Of a stretch of 64,000 bases of DNA, positions 24,298-31,896 are shown in pieces (within the stretch, counting starts at the first letter, position 1; each line of letters opens with the position of its first letter). The notes beneath the pieces are model-generated. The model had not been told where the DNA came from, made no database searches, and saw nothing but the letters and a program-made list of their open reading frames with translations. Source of the stretch: Amycolatopsis sp. (GTDB lineage Bacteria; Actinomycetota; Actinomycetes; Mycobacteriales; Pseudonocardiaceae). The position numbers and the translations under genes were made by a program. The stretch spans positions 28,989 to 92,988 of the forward strand of contig NZ_JAODNM010000052.1 of the NCBI RefSeq assembly GCF_025464955.1. The letters run 5' to 3'.

Positions 24298-25772
24298 CGT
24301 CGGCCCCGAGGGGATGGCGGCGGGTTTTCGGGTGGGTGTGGGGGCTGCGTGCCCGGCTGATGCTTGCCTTTGTGCTGCTTGGCGTGGTCACCGCGGTGGC
24401 TGTCGCCGGGTACATCTACATCGACGCGCGGACCGTCATTCTGAAGAAGGCCCAGGACTCGGCGGTCGTGACGCTGACCGACAAGGTCAAGCGCATGTTC
24501 CCGATCGGGGAGCTGCCGCCGTCGCAAGCGAAGCTCGACGAGATCGCGGGCGAGTTGAGCGACCGCGACGACGACCCCGTCGTCCTCTACGGCACGAGGA
24601 AGTCCGCGTACGGCCCCGACCCTGCGATCTTCCCCCAGACTCTGCGAAACGCCGTCCGCGGCGGCCATGTCGCGTGGCAGCGCATTTCCTTGCGCGGCTC
24701 GCCGTTCCTGGTCATCGGCACGGAAATGGTGTTCACCGGAGCCGACGGCACCACGCAGGCGGACGCGCTGGAGATCTATTCGGTGCGCAGCCTGCTCCCC
24801 GAACAGGACAGCATCGACGAACTTGCCCGCAGGGCAGCGGTAGCGGGCGGAGCAGCCCTGGTGTTTGCCGTGCTATTGGCGCTGTTGGCGGCCAGAGGCG
24901 TGCTGCGGCCCGTGCGTGAGCTCGACAAGGCGGCTCACCGGCTGGGCGAAGGGGACCTCTCGACACGACTGCGTGTCCGAGGTTCCGATGAGCTGGCCAG
25001 GGTGTCCGGGACGTTCAACAACACGGCCGACGCGCTGGAGCGGCAGGTCAGCGAGCTGCGCCGGATGGAGTCCGACGCCAGGCGGTTCGTGGCGGACGTG
25101 TCGCACGAGCTGCGCACCCCGCTGGCCGCGATGACCGCGGTCGCCGACGTCCTCGAGGAGGAAGCCGCCGGCCTGCCCGGGGACGCCGGCCAGGCCGCGC
25201 GGCAGGTCAGCCAGGAGACGCACAACCTGAACCGGCTGGTGAACGACCTCATCGAGGTCTCGCGGTTCGACTCCGGAACGGCCGGGCTTCTGCTCGACGA
25301 GGTCGACGTCGCCGACGCCGTCAGCGCGAGTTTGCACGCGCGGGGCTGGTCGGAGTCGGTGGCCGCCGACCTGCCGGCCGGGGTCATGGCACGCCTGGAT
25401 CCGAGACGGTTGGACGTCGTCGTCGCGAACCTGGTCGGCAATGCCCTGCGTCACGGCGCTCCGCCGGTGTCGTTGCGGCTGCGGGGCGAGCCGGACTGGG
25501 TCACGATCGAAGTCTCTGACGAGGGCACAGGGCTCGATCCGCATGTGCTGCCAAGGGTGTTCGACCGGTTCTACAAGGCGGACACGGCCAGGACACGGTC
25601 CGAGGGCAGCGGGCTCGGCCTCGCGATCGCGTGGGAGAACGCGCGGTTGCACAGCGATGGCGAGCGCACCGGAAGCTTGGTTGCCGCCAACCGTGACAGC
25701 GGGGGAGCGATGTTCACGCTTCGCCTACCGCGCCAGGCGAGGTCGCACGACGGCCCAGGAGGAGGACAGTGA
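24294..25772 (+). CDS. afsQ2: Sensor histidine kinase, AfsQ2-like
   Basis: This is a membrane kinase of 492 residues. Two membrane helices (about 19-40 and 180-202) bracket an external sensor domain of about 140 residues. HAMP (LRPVRELDKAAHRLGEGDLSTRLRV) follows, then the H-box VSHELRTPL with phospho-acceptor His, N-box NLVGNALRHG, G1 DEGTGLDP, and G2 GSGLGLAI. The ATG overlaps the response regulator stop (ATGA) and the lipoprotein gene overlaps this stop (GTGA), making a tight three-gene operon. The lipoprotein may modulate the sensor domain. Confidence 0.92.
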   Translation: MTSAPRGWRRVFGWVWGLRARLMLAFVLLGVVTAVAVAGYIYIDARTVILKKAQDSAVVTLTDKVKRMFPIGELPPSQAKLDEIAGELSDRDDDPVVLYGTRKSAYGPDPAIFPQTLRNAVRGGHVAWQRISLRGSPFLVIGTEMVFTGADGTTQADALEIYSVRSLLPEQDSIDELARRAAVAGGAALVFAVLLALLAARGVLRPVRELDKAAHRLGEGDLSTRLRVRGSDELARVSGTFNNTADALERQVSELRRMESDARRFVADVSHELRTPLAAMTAVADVLEEEAAGLPGDAGQAARQVSQETHNLNRLVNDLIEVSRFDSGTAGLLLDEVDVADAVSASLHARGWSESVAADLPAGVMARLDPRRLDVVVANLVGNALRHGAPPVSLRLRGEPDWVTIEVSDEGTGLDPHVLPRVFDRFYKADTARTRSEGSGLGLAIAWENARLHSDGERTGSLVAANRDSGGAMFTLRLPRQARSHDGPGGGQ

Positions 25773-26260
25773 CCGCGAAAAGAATGCTGGTCGCCGGATT
25801 TATGCTGCTCGCGGCCCTGCTCGCCGGCTGTGGGGTCCAGCCCAGCGGGGTCATCAAAGGTGATCTCGCGCCGCAAGGACCGGCTGAAGGGGCGAGGCTC
25901 TACTTCGTGCAGAACATGCGGTTGACCATGGTGTTGCGGCCGACCAACCAGGAGCTGTCGCCGTCCGCCGCACTTGACCTGCTGGCCGGGGGCCCGGACT
26001 CCGACGAACAGAATCTGGGCTTCAGCACCGACATCCCGGCGGGGGTCGGGCTGCGGGGCATCTTCGCGGACGGGCCTGGGCAGGTGATGATCTTGCTGTC
26101 CACGGACGTCGCCGCGCTGTCCGCCACCGCCGTCGACCAGCTTGTCTGCACCGTGCGAGGGGCCGGTGGGTCACAGTCTCAGCCCCCGGGCCCCGCCACC
26201 GTCGTCCTCTCCGACGGCGGCCGGACGCGCGGCCCCCAAAGCTGCCCGCTGTTCAGCTGA
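25769..26260 (+). CDS. Lipoprotein of the two-component operon, possibly GerMN-like
   Basis: The 163-residue product has a signal with lipobox (LLAALLAG-C) and a single external domain of about 130 residues: YFVQNMRLTMVLRPTNQELSPSAALDLLAGGP, then GLRGIFADGPGQVMILL. The pattern of an extracytoplasmic alpha/beta domain with the ALDLLAGGP segment recalls GerMN domains found in actinobacterial lipoproteins (as in LpqB), but the match is loose. GTG 25769 overlaps the kinase stop, indicating coupled translation. It is probably an accessory of the AfsQ-like sensor. It converges with the nuclease-like gene two bases away. Confidence 0.8.
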   Translation: MTAKRMLVAGFMLLAALLAGCGVQPSGVIKGDLAPQGPAEGARLYFVQNMRLTMVLRPTNQELSPSAALDLLAGGPDSDEQNLGFSTDIPAGVGLRGIFADGPGQVMILLSTDVAALSATAVDQLVCTVRGAGGSQSQPPGPATVVLSDGGRTRGPQSCPLFS

Positions 26261-26261
26261 G

Positions 26262-27227
26262 CTAGAGCGCGAGGGAGGCGGCGACGGGGAGGTGGTCGCT
26301 GCCGGTGGCGGGCAGGGTCCAAGCCGCGAGCGGACGCACACCGTGGACGAAGATCTGGTCGATTCGGGTCATCGGGAAAGCGGACGGCCAGGTGAAGCCG
26401 AAACCGTCGCCTGCCTCATCTTGGGCGGACCGCATGCGCGAGGTGATCGGGGCCAGCGCCCGGTCGTCGGTGCTGCCGTTGAAGTCGCCGACCACGACGG
26501 TGCGGCCGGCCGGGCCCGCGCTGATCGCGTCCGCGAGCAGGCCGAGCGCGGTGTTCCGCTCGTCCGTGGTGAACCCGCTGTCGACCCGGACCCGCACGGA
26601 CGGCAGATGCGCGACGAACACCGTCAGCGGCCCCTTCGGTGTGTCCACAGTGGTCCGCAGCGCGCGGGTCCACGGCATGATGTGGACCGGCCGGGTGTCG
26701 TGGATCGGGTAGGTACTCCAGATTCCGACGGTCCCCTGCACGGAGTGGTACGCGTACGACCCGGCCAGTGCGTCCTCGTACGACCGCACCGCCGAGCCGC
26801 TCAACTCCTCCAGCGCGACCACCTGCGCGCCGGACGCCGCGAGTGACCGGGCGGTGCCGGCCGGGTCGGGGTTCGCGTCGTTGACGTTGTGGCTGACGAT
26901 GGTGAGATCGCCGTGGCCCGGCGACCGTGTGTCGGCGAGGTGCCCGCCGAACAGCACGATCCAGACGATCGTGGGGACCAGCAGTACGACGAGTGCGAGC
27001 GCGGATCGGCGGAACAGCGCGAGAACCAGGAGCAGCGGCACGAAAACCCCGACCCATGGCAGGATCGTCTCCAGGAGGCTGCCGAGGTTGCCGACCCAAT
27101 TCGGCACCAGACCGTGGCCGGCGAGCACGAGCGCGGTCAGCACGGCGAACCCGGCCAACACCTTGCCGCGCCGCCAGATTCCGGCTTGCCAGGCTTCAGT
27201 CTGTCGCTGTTCGGCGGTCGTGGTCAT
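26262..27227 (-). CDS. Membrane-anchored endonuclease/exonuclease/phosphatase-family protein
   Basis: The 321-residue product has three N-terminal hydrophobic helices (about 22-88: VLAGFAVLTALVLAGHGLV, ILPWVGVFVPLLLVLALF, LALVVLLVPTIVWIVLFG) and then an EEP-fold domain. Metal/catalytic motifs are LTIVSHNVNDANPD, VVALEELSG, HLPS, VVVGDFNGSTDD, and the C-terminal TGSDHLPV. The catalytic domain is probably outside, so a phosphodiesterase or phosphatase acting on surface or extracellular substrates is likely. ATG 27227 overlaps the upstream carboxypeptidase stop by four bases, so the two are one transcription unit. The substrate is unknown. Confidence 0.88.
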   Translation of the reverse strand: MTTTAEQRQTEAWQAGIWRRGKVLAGFAVLTALVLAGHGLVPNWVGNLGSLLETILPWVGVFVPLLLVLALFRRSALALVVLLVPTIVWIVLFGGHLADTRSPGHGDLTIVSHNVNDANPDPAGTARSLAASGAQVVALEELSGSAVRSYEDALAGSYAYHSVQGTVGIWSTYPIHDTRPVHIMPWTRALRTTVDTPKGPLTVFVAHLPSVRVRVDSGFTTDERNTALGLLADAISAGPAGRTVVVGDFNGSTDDRALAPITSRMRSAQDEAGDGFGFTWPSAFPMTRIDQIFVHGVRPLAAWTLPATGSDHLPVAASLAL

Positions 27228-28195
27228 CGGACTCCCGTCGACGACTGCAACGCCTGCTGGATTCCGTCGATCAGCTTCTGGCTGGCGTTGAGCGCGACAT
27301 CGAGGCCTTCGCCGGGCGACTGCCCCGAGTTCTGGTGCAGGACGACGCCGAGGATCAGCCGCGTGCCGGTACCGGTCTGGGCCTCCGCCGCCCACATCAG
27401 CGCGCCGCCGGCGGCCGTGGTGGAACCGGTTTTGATGCCGATCACCCCGGAGCGTCCGAGCAGGGTGTTCGTGTTGGTGACCGTGCCGGGAACGCCGTCG
27501 ATCTTGACGCGCTGGGTGGCGACGATCGTGCGGAAGACGTCGTTCTTCATCACCGCGCGGGCCAGCAGGAGCTGGTCGGCGGCGGTGCTGGTGGTCGAGT
27601 CCTCGACGCCGCTGGCGCCGGTGTACTCGGTCCGGCTCATCCCGAGCTCGGCGGCCGCGTGGTTCATCTTCGTGACGAAGGTGTCCTGGCTGCCGGCGTC
27701 CCACCGGGAGAGCAGGCGGGCGATGTTGTTTCCTGACGGGATCAGCATGAGTTCCACTAGCTCGCGCTCGCTCAGCAGCTGCCCGGCCCGCACCGGTGCC
27801 GACGACTGGTCGGTGCCGGTCGATTCATCCTGGGCCCGCGCGTCGACCGTGATCTCCGGCCCCGATTCACCGGCGGCCAGCGGGTGGTCGGTGAGTACGA
27901 CGTACGCGGTCATCACCTTGGCGACGCTCGCGATCGGCACCGGCGTCTGCGCACCCTGGGTACCGAGGCTGCCGAGCCCTTCGACCTCCGCCGCCGACTG
28001 CCCGTCTGCCGGCCACGGGATGGCCAACCGCAGCGTCGCGTCGACCGCCGTCGCCCGGCCGGGAACGGTGCGGCCGAACAGGTACCAGCCGCCCGCGGCC
28101 GCGATGACCAGCAGCACCGCGGCGACCAGCACGGCGATACGCGGCCCCGAAGACTTGGTGCGCGGCTGCTGGGCGAGGACGGAGGTCGGCTGCAT
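27224..28195 (-). CDS. D-alanyl-D-alanine carboxypeptidase, S11 (penicillin-binding) family
   Basis: The 323-residue product has a single N-terminal membrane helix (RIAVLVAAVLLVIAAAGGWYLF) and an external penicillin-binding DD-peptidase domain. The catalytic motifs are complete: SxxK in PIASVAKVM, SxN in LIPSGNNIARLL, and KTG in GIKTGSTTAAGG. It removes the terminal D-Ala from stem peptides and limits cross-linking. The start ATG 28195 has AAGGAA upstream. It is translationally coupled with the membrane EEP protein. With the M15 enzyme at 22768 this gives two unrelated D,D-carboxypeptidase types within 6 kb. Confidence 0.92.
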   Translation of the reverse strand: MQPTSVLAQQPRTKSSGPRIAVLVAAVLLVIAAAGGWYLFGRTVPGRATAVDATLRLAIPWPADGQSAAEVEGLGSLGTQGAQTPVPIASVAKVMTAYVVLTDHPLAAGESGPEITVDARAQDESTGTDQSSAPVRAGQLLSERELVELMLIPSGNNIARLLSRWDAGSQDTFVTKMNHAAAELGMSRTEYTGASGVEDSTTSTAADQLLLARAVMKNDVFRTIVATQRVKIDGVPGTVTNTNTLLGRSGVIGIKTGSTTAAGGALMWAAEAQTGTGTRLILGVVLHQNSGQSPGEGLDVALNASQKLIDGIQQALQSSTGVR

Positions 28196-28206
28196 GGAAT
28201 TCCTTC

Positions 28207-28245
28207 AGGTGGTCTGGGTGCGCCGGATGCGTACCCAGACCACCT
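28207..28245. terminator. Inverted repeat between the S1 peptidase and the carboxypeptidase
   Basis: Arms AGGTGGTCTGGGT (28207-28219) and ACCCAGACCACCT (28233-28245) are perfect 13-bp complements around 13 bases. On the minus strand it follows the S1 peptidase stop (28323) and precedes the carboxypeptidase ribosome site, so it may terminate the former. A regulatory operator role is possible because it lies about 12 bases before the carboxypeptidase start. Confidence 0.5.
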
Positions 28246-28322
28246 TTCGCGACCGACTTCTCCATCCCGTGCCCGAAGTTCGACAGTTCTGTACTGAATT
28301 CGCGTGCTCGGTGCGGCTCGGG

Positions 28323-29153
28323 TTACGCCGGTTTGGGGAGGAGACAGCCGGGTAGGTGGAGATCGAGGCGGTTACCGGGGGCCACACAGGTGGTGATCCA
28401 GTACGTCTGCGTGCCGTACCCGATTCCCTTGTGGACGGTGATGGTGCCTTCACGGTCCATTTCGCACGGGCTGTCCTCGGTACACATGCCGCCGGCCCGG
28501 TTGCTGGTGTTGTTGATGCCGACGACCTTGCCGCTGGCCTTGTCGACGATCGGGGATCCCGAGGTTCCGGCGCCGGTGTCGCAGGACGGCGTGTAACGGA
28601 TGACGTCCTTCGTCACGTACGTGGCTTCCAGCACGCGGTAGGCGAATGTGTCGATCTTGCAGGAGTAGGTCTGCTGTAGCCCGCCCGAAATCACGGTGAT
28701 GTCCGTGCCGGGAACCGGTCGTGTGCTGGAGAGTTCGAGTGCGCGCACGTGGTATTGGCGCTCGAGCCGCGCATAGGTGTTGTCCACTTGGAACAGTGTG
28801 ACGTCGGTGCCGGTCATGCTGACGTAGAGGGCGTTTGACGCTTGGAGTGAGGCGACCCGATTTCCGGTGGAATCAAGCAGGTTGAAGTACTTGTTCGTCG
28901 GTTGGTTGATGAGCACCTCGTCCGGGATCGGCCACGTGCCACCGAAGCAGTGCCCGTTGGTGAGGACGAACGCCTTGTCGGTGTCGGCCGAGTTCGCGGT
29001 CCGCACCAGCGATCCGGAACAGCCGTGCAGGTCCAGGGTGCCGGCGAAGTTCGCGGCCGGTGGCGCTGTGGCGGCGCCGGCGGTGCCTGCCGAGCTGGTC
29101 AGGGCGGCGCCCAGTAGCACTGCCCCGAGCACGCCGATCAGTCGTTTGATCAT
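28323..29153 (-). CDS. Secreted S1-type serine protease
   Basis: The 276-residue product has a signal peptide (MIKRLIGVLGAVLLGAALTSSAGTAGAA). The trypsin-fold triad is visible: His in TNGHCFGG, Asp in TGTDVTLFQV, Ser in GAGTSGSPIVD. The last deviates from GDSGGP, as in some glutamyl-endopeptidase-like enzymes. Several cysteines (HGCSG, YSCKID, PSCDTG, GMCTEDSPCEM) suggest disulfides suited to the extracellular space. ATG 29153 was preferred over 29168 because AAAGGA lies six bases upstream. It follows the tripeptidyl-peptidase-like gene with a 24-base gap, so the two secreted peptidases are probably co-expressed. Confidence 0.9.
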   Translation of the reverse strand: MIKRLIGVLGAVLLGAALTSSAGTAGAATAPPAANFAGTLDLHGCSGSLVRTANSADTDKAFVLTNGHCFGGTWPIPDEVLINQPTNKYFNLLDSTGNRVASLQASNALYVSMTGTDVTLFQVDNTYARLERQYHVRALELSSTRPVPGTDITVISGGLQQTYSCKIDTFAYRVLEATYVTKDVIRYTPSCDTGAGTSGSPIVDKASGKVVGINNTSNRAGGMCTEDSPCEMDREGTITVHKGIGYGTQTYWITTCVAPGNRLDLHLPGCLLPKPA

Positions 29154-29177
29154 GGGAAGTCCTTTCACTGGAAGGGT

Positions 29178-30659
29178 TCAGCAGGAGCCGCTGGGGGCAA
29201 CACCGGCGCGGAGGAAGTCGACCACCATCGACACACACGGCCGGTCCTTGATCGAGCCGTGGCGGGCGTCGTGCACGGTGATCAGCGTGCCGCCGATCTG
29301 GGCGTGCATCGCGACCGCCCACGCGTACGGCGTCGTGTCCTCGTCGGTGTGGCCGGACATCGCGAGCGGGCTGGTGCCCTTCTTCAACTGCCATGGCTGC
29401 GCCGCCGGCCACGACCCGCACTGGTTGTCGTTGACGGAATGGCCGCCGGTGGCCGGGTACTTACGCGCCCGGTCCTGAGTGTCGGCCCACATCTTGTCGA
29501 AATCCCGGCCGCCCGTGCCGTCGTTGCACATCACGGCTCGAAGCTGCAGCTGGTTGGCACCGGGGAAGTCCTGGTCGAAACCGAAGACCGAGCTGTGTGC
29601 CGTGGCTGGGCTCGCGCCGGCGGGAGCTCCTCCGTCACGTATGTTGGCCAGCTCCCGGCCGGCCGTGGCCCAGTTACCCGCGCCTCCGCCGAAGTAGTTG
29701 CTGACGGTGGAGCCGTCGACGACGACCTGAGACGCGCCGGAGCCGGTCACCCGGGGGTTGCGGGTGAGTTGGTCGCGAAGGTCGTACAAGGCTTTCGCGA
29801 CCGCGGCGGCAGTGGTGCCGAAGTGGAAGTCGAAGTCACGTTGGGCCAACCAGGCGGTGAGTCCGTCGAACGACTTCTGGCCGACGGCTTCGACCGCGTC
29901 GTCCATGGACTCCAGATCCATCGTCGGCGGCATCACCGATTCCAGCCACATTCCGGCCACGTGGGAGTCGAACAGCGAACGGTAGTTCGCGCCCAGTCCG
30001 GTGCCCCAGGACGCGCCGTAGAAGTCGATCTTCTGCTCGCCCATCGCCGCCCGGAGCGAATCCATGTCCCGCGCGACGTTCGCCGTGGTCAACTGCTGGG
30101 TGAAGGCTGGATCCATGGCCAGGCAACGCTTGTTGTAGGCGGTCTCCCGGTCGAAGCCGAACTTCGCTTTTTCCTTCGCGGTGGCCGTGGGTGGCGGGCT
30201 AGTGGGATCGGCGGGGTCGCAGATGACGGTGTCGCCGTAGCCGGTCCCGCGGGGATCAAAGCCGACGAAGTCGTGGTCGGTGTTCAACGCCCCGAGTCCG
30301 GTGTCCGCGTAGCTCAGCGGAGCGTCGAGGCTGGAGAGGCCCGGCCCGCCGCTGTTGACCATCAACACGCCCTTGCGCTGGGCCGGATCGGTGGCCTTGA
30401 GCCGGCTCACCGCCAGCTGGATCTTGCGCCCGTCGGGCTTCGAGTAATCCAGTGGAACGGAAAGGGGCGAGCACTCCAACCGGGTTTCGTCGCCGTGGTA
30501 CTTGCTCCAGTCCTTGACTGTGGTGGAACACGAACTCCACGTCAGCGCGGCGGGCGCTGTCTGGGCCTGGGCCGGTGCGGTCACCAGGCCTATCGCGGTC
30601 AGGGGGACCGCGGCGGCGACTACCGTGCGCCGACCGATATTCCTTGCTAATGGCGGCAA
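29178..30659 (-). CDS. Secreted tripeptidyl aminopeptidase-like S33 hydrolase
   Basis: The 493-residue product has a Sec-type signal (ARNIGRRTVVAAAVPLTAIGLVTAPAQAQ). The alpha/beta hydrolase domain has the oxyanion strand VLMVNSGGPGLSSLD, the nucleophile elbow FYGASWGTGLGANY (about residue 197), and C-terminal MSGHTDEDTTPYAWAVAMH with the catalytic His in VHDARHGSIKD. This matches the Streptomyces Tap/SlpD group, exopeptidases that remove tripeptides from protein N-termini outside the cell. The most likely start is TTG 30659, five bases after GAGGAGG. It probably heads a two-gene operon with the S1 protease. Confidence 0.9.
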   Translation of the reverse strand: MPPLARNIGRRTVVAAAVPLTAIGLVTAPAQAQTAPAALTWSSCSTTVKDWSKYHGDETRLECSPLSVPLDYSKPDGRKIQLAVSRLKATDPAQRKGVLMVNSGGPGLSSLDAPLSYADTGLGALNTDHDFVGFDPRGTGYGDTVICDPADPTSPPPTATAKEKAKFGFDRETAYNKRCLAMDPAFTQQLTTANVARDMDSLRAAMGEQKIDFYGASWGTGLGANYRSLFDSHVAGMWLESVMPPTMDLESMDDAVEAVGQKSFDGLTAWLAQRDFDFHFGTTAAAVAKALYDLRDQLTRNPRVTGSGASQVVVDGSTVSNYFGGGAGNWATAGRELANIRDGGAPAGASPATAHSSVFGFDQDFPGANQLQLRAVMCNDGTGGRDFDKMWADTQDRARKYPATGGHSVNDNQCGSWPAAQPWQLKKGTSPLAMSGHTDEDTTPYAWAVAMHAQIGGTLITVHDARHGSIKDRPCVSMVVDFLRAGVAPSGSC

Positions 30660-30770
30660 AATGACCTCCTCGTCGGGTGATCGGCAGAGTCCGATCACCC
30701 GACGAAGGTGTCAGTTCCATGTCCCCGGACTATTCACGGAAGGTCATAGCTCGGTAACAGGGCGGGATTT

Positions 30771-31166
30771 TCAGTACTTTTGGCGGGGCGGAAACGCGAT
30801 TGGCCAGAGGTGCGTCGCCAGCTGCGTGCGCTGCCAATCGCGTTCGGCCCCGCCCAACGCCGTGGCGGCGTAGGTCGCGGCGTGGCGGGCATTACCGACG
30901 ACGTAGGCGGTCTCGGCAGCGTGGCCGGCGGCTCTGGCGGCCGCGCGAGCCGAGGTTCGCACGGTGTCGCGGGCCGCGGCGTGGGCGCCGAAGGCCGCGA
31001 TGCGCGCGTCACCCACCGTGAGCTCTCCGCACGCCCAAGCCTGTGCTGCTTCGACGGCTTCCCGGGGCCGTTTGTCCCCGGGGAACTCGTCTTCGAAAAA
31101 GATGAGAACACGCTCAGCGCAGTCCGCCGCCCAGCGCGCCAACAACCCGTGATCGCCCTTGTCCAC
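30771..31166 (-). CDS. Imm-5-like putative immunity-domain protein
   Basis: The 131-residue helical, Ala-rich protein has the block RWAADCAERVLIFFEDEFPGDKRPREAVEAAQAW and a C-terminal WQRTQLATHLW. This matches the Imm-5 family of proteins predicted to be immunity factors for polymorphic toxins, although many members occur without a toxin. GTG 31166 gives the normal family start; upstream sequence in this frame is repeat DNA. No toxin gene is seen nearby. The gene is isolated between the peptidase genes and the 31.2-31.8 kb repeat block, so it may be acquired or orphaned. Confidence in the family is moderate. Confidence 0.72.
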   Translation of the reverse strand: MDKGDHGLLARWAADCAERVLIFFEDEFPGDKRPREAVEAAQAWACGELTVGDARIAAFGAHAAARDTVRTSARAAARAAGHAAETAYVVGNARHAATYAATALGGAERDWQRTQLATHLWPIAFPPRQKY

Positions 31167-31223
31167 GTTGGCAGAATACAAAGGCAAAAACCGGCGAATC
31201 ACTAAAGTTGCCCGGCCGACGCT

Positions 31224-31289
31224 GGGCACTTTTCCACTCTTGTGCCTTGGTTGAAGTCTCAAGCAGGGCACTTTTGTACAAAAGTGCCC
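31224..31289. repeat. GGGCAC palindromes, including a perfect 24-base copy
   Basis: 31224-31246 is a near-palindrome and 31266-31289 a perfect self-complementary 24-mer with half-site GGGCACTTTTGT. They lie upstream of the Imm-5-like gene and belong to the same family as 9269, 9311 and 31762. Confidence 0.8.
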
Positions 31290-31325
31290 TCGTTGCACAC
31301 GCGCGTAATCCGCGCACGCAAGGAT

Positions 31326-31390
31326 CGCAACTCGACGGCGACTCGCGATCCTTGCGGACGCTCAGCATCGCAACTCGACGGCGAGTTGCG
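31326..31390. repeat. CGCAACTCG palindrome copies in the opposite orientation
   Basis: 31369-31390 is a perfect copy with core ACGG (reverse complement of the copies elsewhere). 31326-31347 is a degenerate copy embedded in a larger inverted repeat bounded by AAGGATCGC and GCGATCCTT. Confidence 0.8.
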
Positions 31391-31450
31391 GCGGCAACGA
31401 CCCACGGATGCGACCGATGGATCACTAACGTTGCGAGGGCTCGTGGGCCG

Positions 31451-31714
31451 TCAGCTGAGGGTGCCGCCGTAGTTGGGCAGCTCGAACTTGCGGTCGTAGG
31501 AACCGCCGGTGAAGTCGGTGTCGTTGTTGCCGATGTTCGCGGTGATCCGGTCGCCCTGTTGGATGAACTGCTTGCGGCAGCGCAGCTTCCCGGTCGGGAT
31601 GCTTTCGAAGACCTTGCGCAGGCAGATCTCGTCCGGCTGGTATCCAGCGTCCTCGAGCTGTCCGAGCGCTCTGTCCTCGCCGCCGACCGTCCGGGCCGAG
31701 ACGAGTTGCGGTAC
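31451..31714 (-). pseudogene. C-terminal remnant of a HAD-type acid phosphatase
   Basis: An open stretch of 88 codons ends at TGA 31453-31451 and has no start codon; a TAA in frame sits just upstream at 31717-31715. The translated end, RITANIGNNDTDFTGGSYDRKFELPNYG in spirit (NIGNNDTDF and FELPNYGGTLS are visible), is the closing part of exported HAD-superfamily class III phosphatases. There the NIGD..DF segment supplies an active-site Asp. The N-terminal two thirds, including the DxD nucleophile, is missing. The break lies 15-20 bases from a CGCAACTCG palindrome at 31732, suggesting that the repeat took part in the deletion. Confidence 0.65.
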
Positions 31715-31731
31715 TTAGCGTGCGCAACGAT

Positions 31732-31786
31732 CGCAACTCGCCGTCGAGTTGCGAGCAAGCAGGGCACAAAAGGACAAAAGTGCCCC
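31732..31786. repeat. CGCAACTCG palindrome followed by a GGGCAC hairpin
   Basis: The palindrome 31732-31753 is perfect. Nine bases later, 31762-31786 is a GGGCACaaaag...caaaaGTGCCCC hairpin. The two repeat families lie side by side here, at the broken end of the phosphatase remnant and upstream of the phospholipase gene. Confidence 0.8.
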
Positions 31787-31896
31787 GGCGTTCACTCAGC
31801 GTTTGTGTGATAGTGCTACTTTAGTGGCTTTTGCAATCAACTTCGAGCACTTATAGTCGTCCGGCCTGGATCCCCACGTGAATGGAGACCTGCCCG

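Noticed and set aside
27224..28195. Beta-lactamase as identity of the SxxK/SxN/KTG protein
   Set aside because: The LIPSGNNIA context and KTGSTTAAGG block with a C-terminal extension fit S11 D,D-carboxypeptidases better, and the protein is membrane-anchored.
2107..31753. CRISPR array suggested by repeated palindromes
   Set aside because: Copies are kilobases apart or irregularly spaced, occur in both orientations and have no cas genes nearby.
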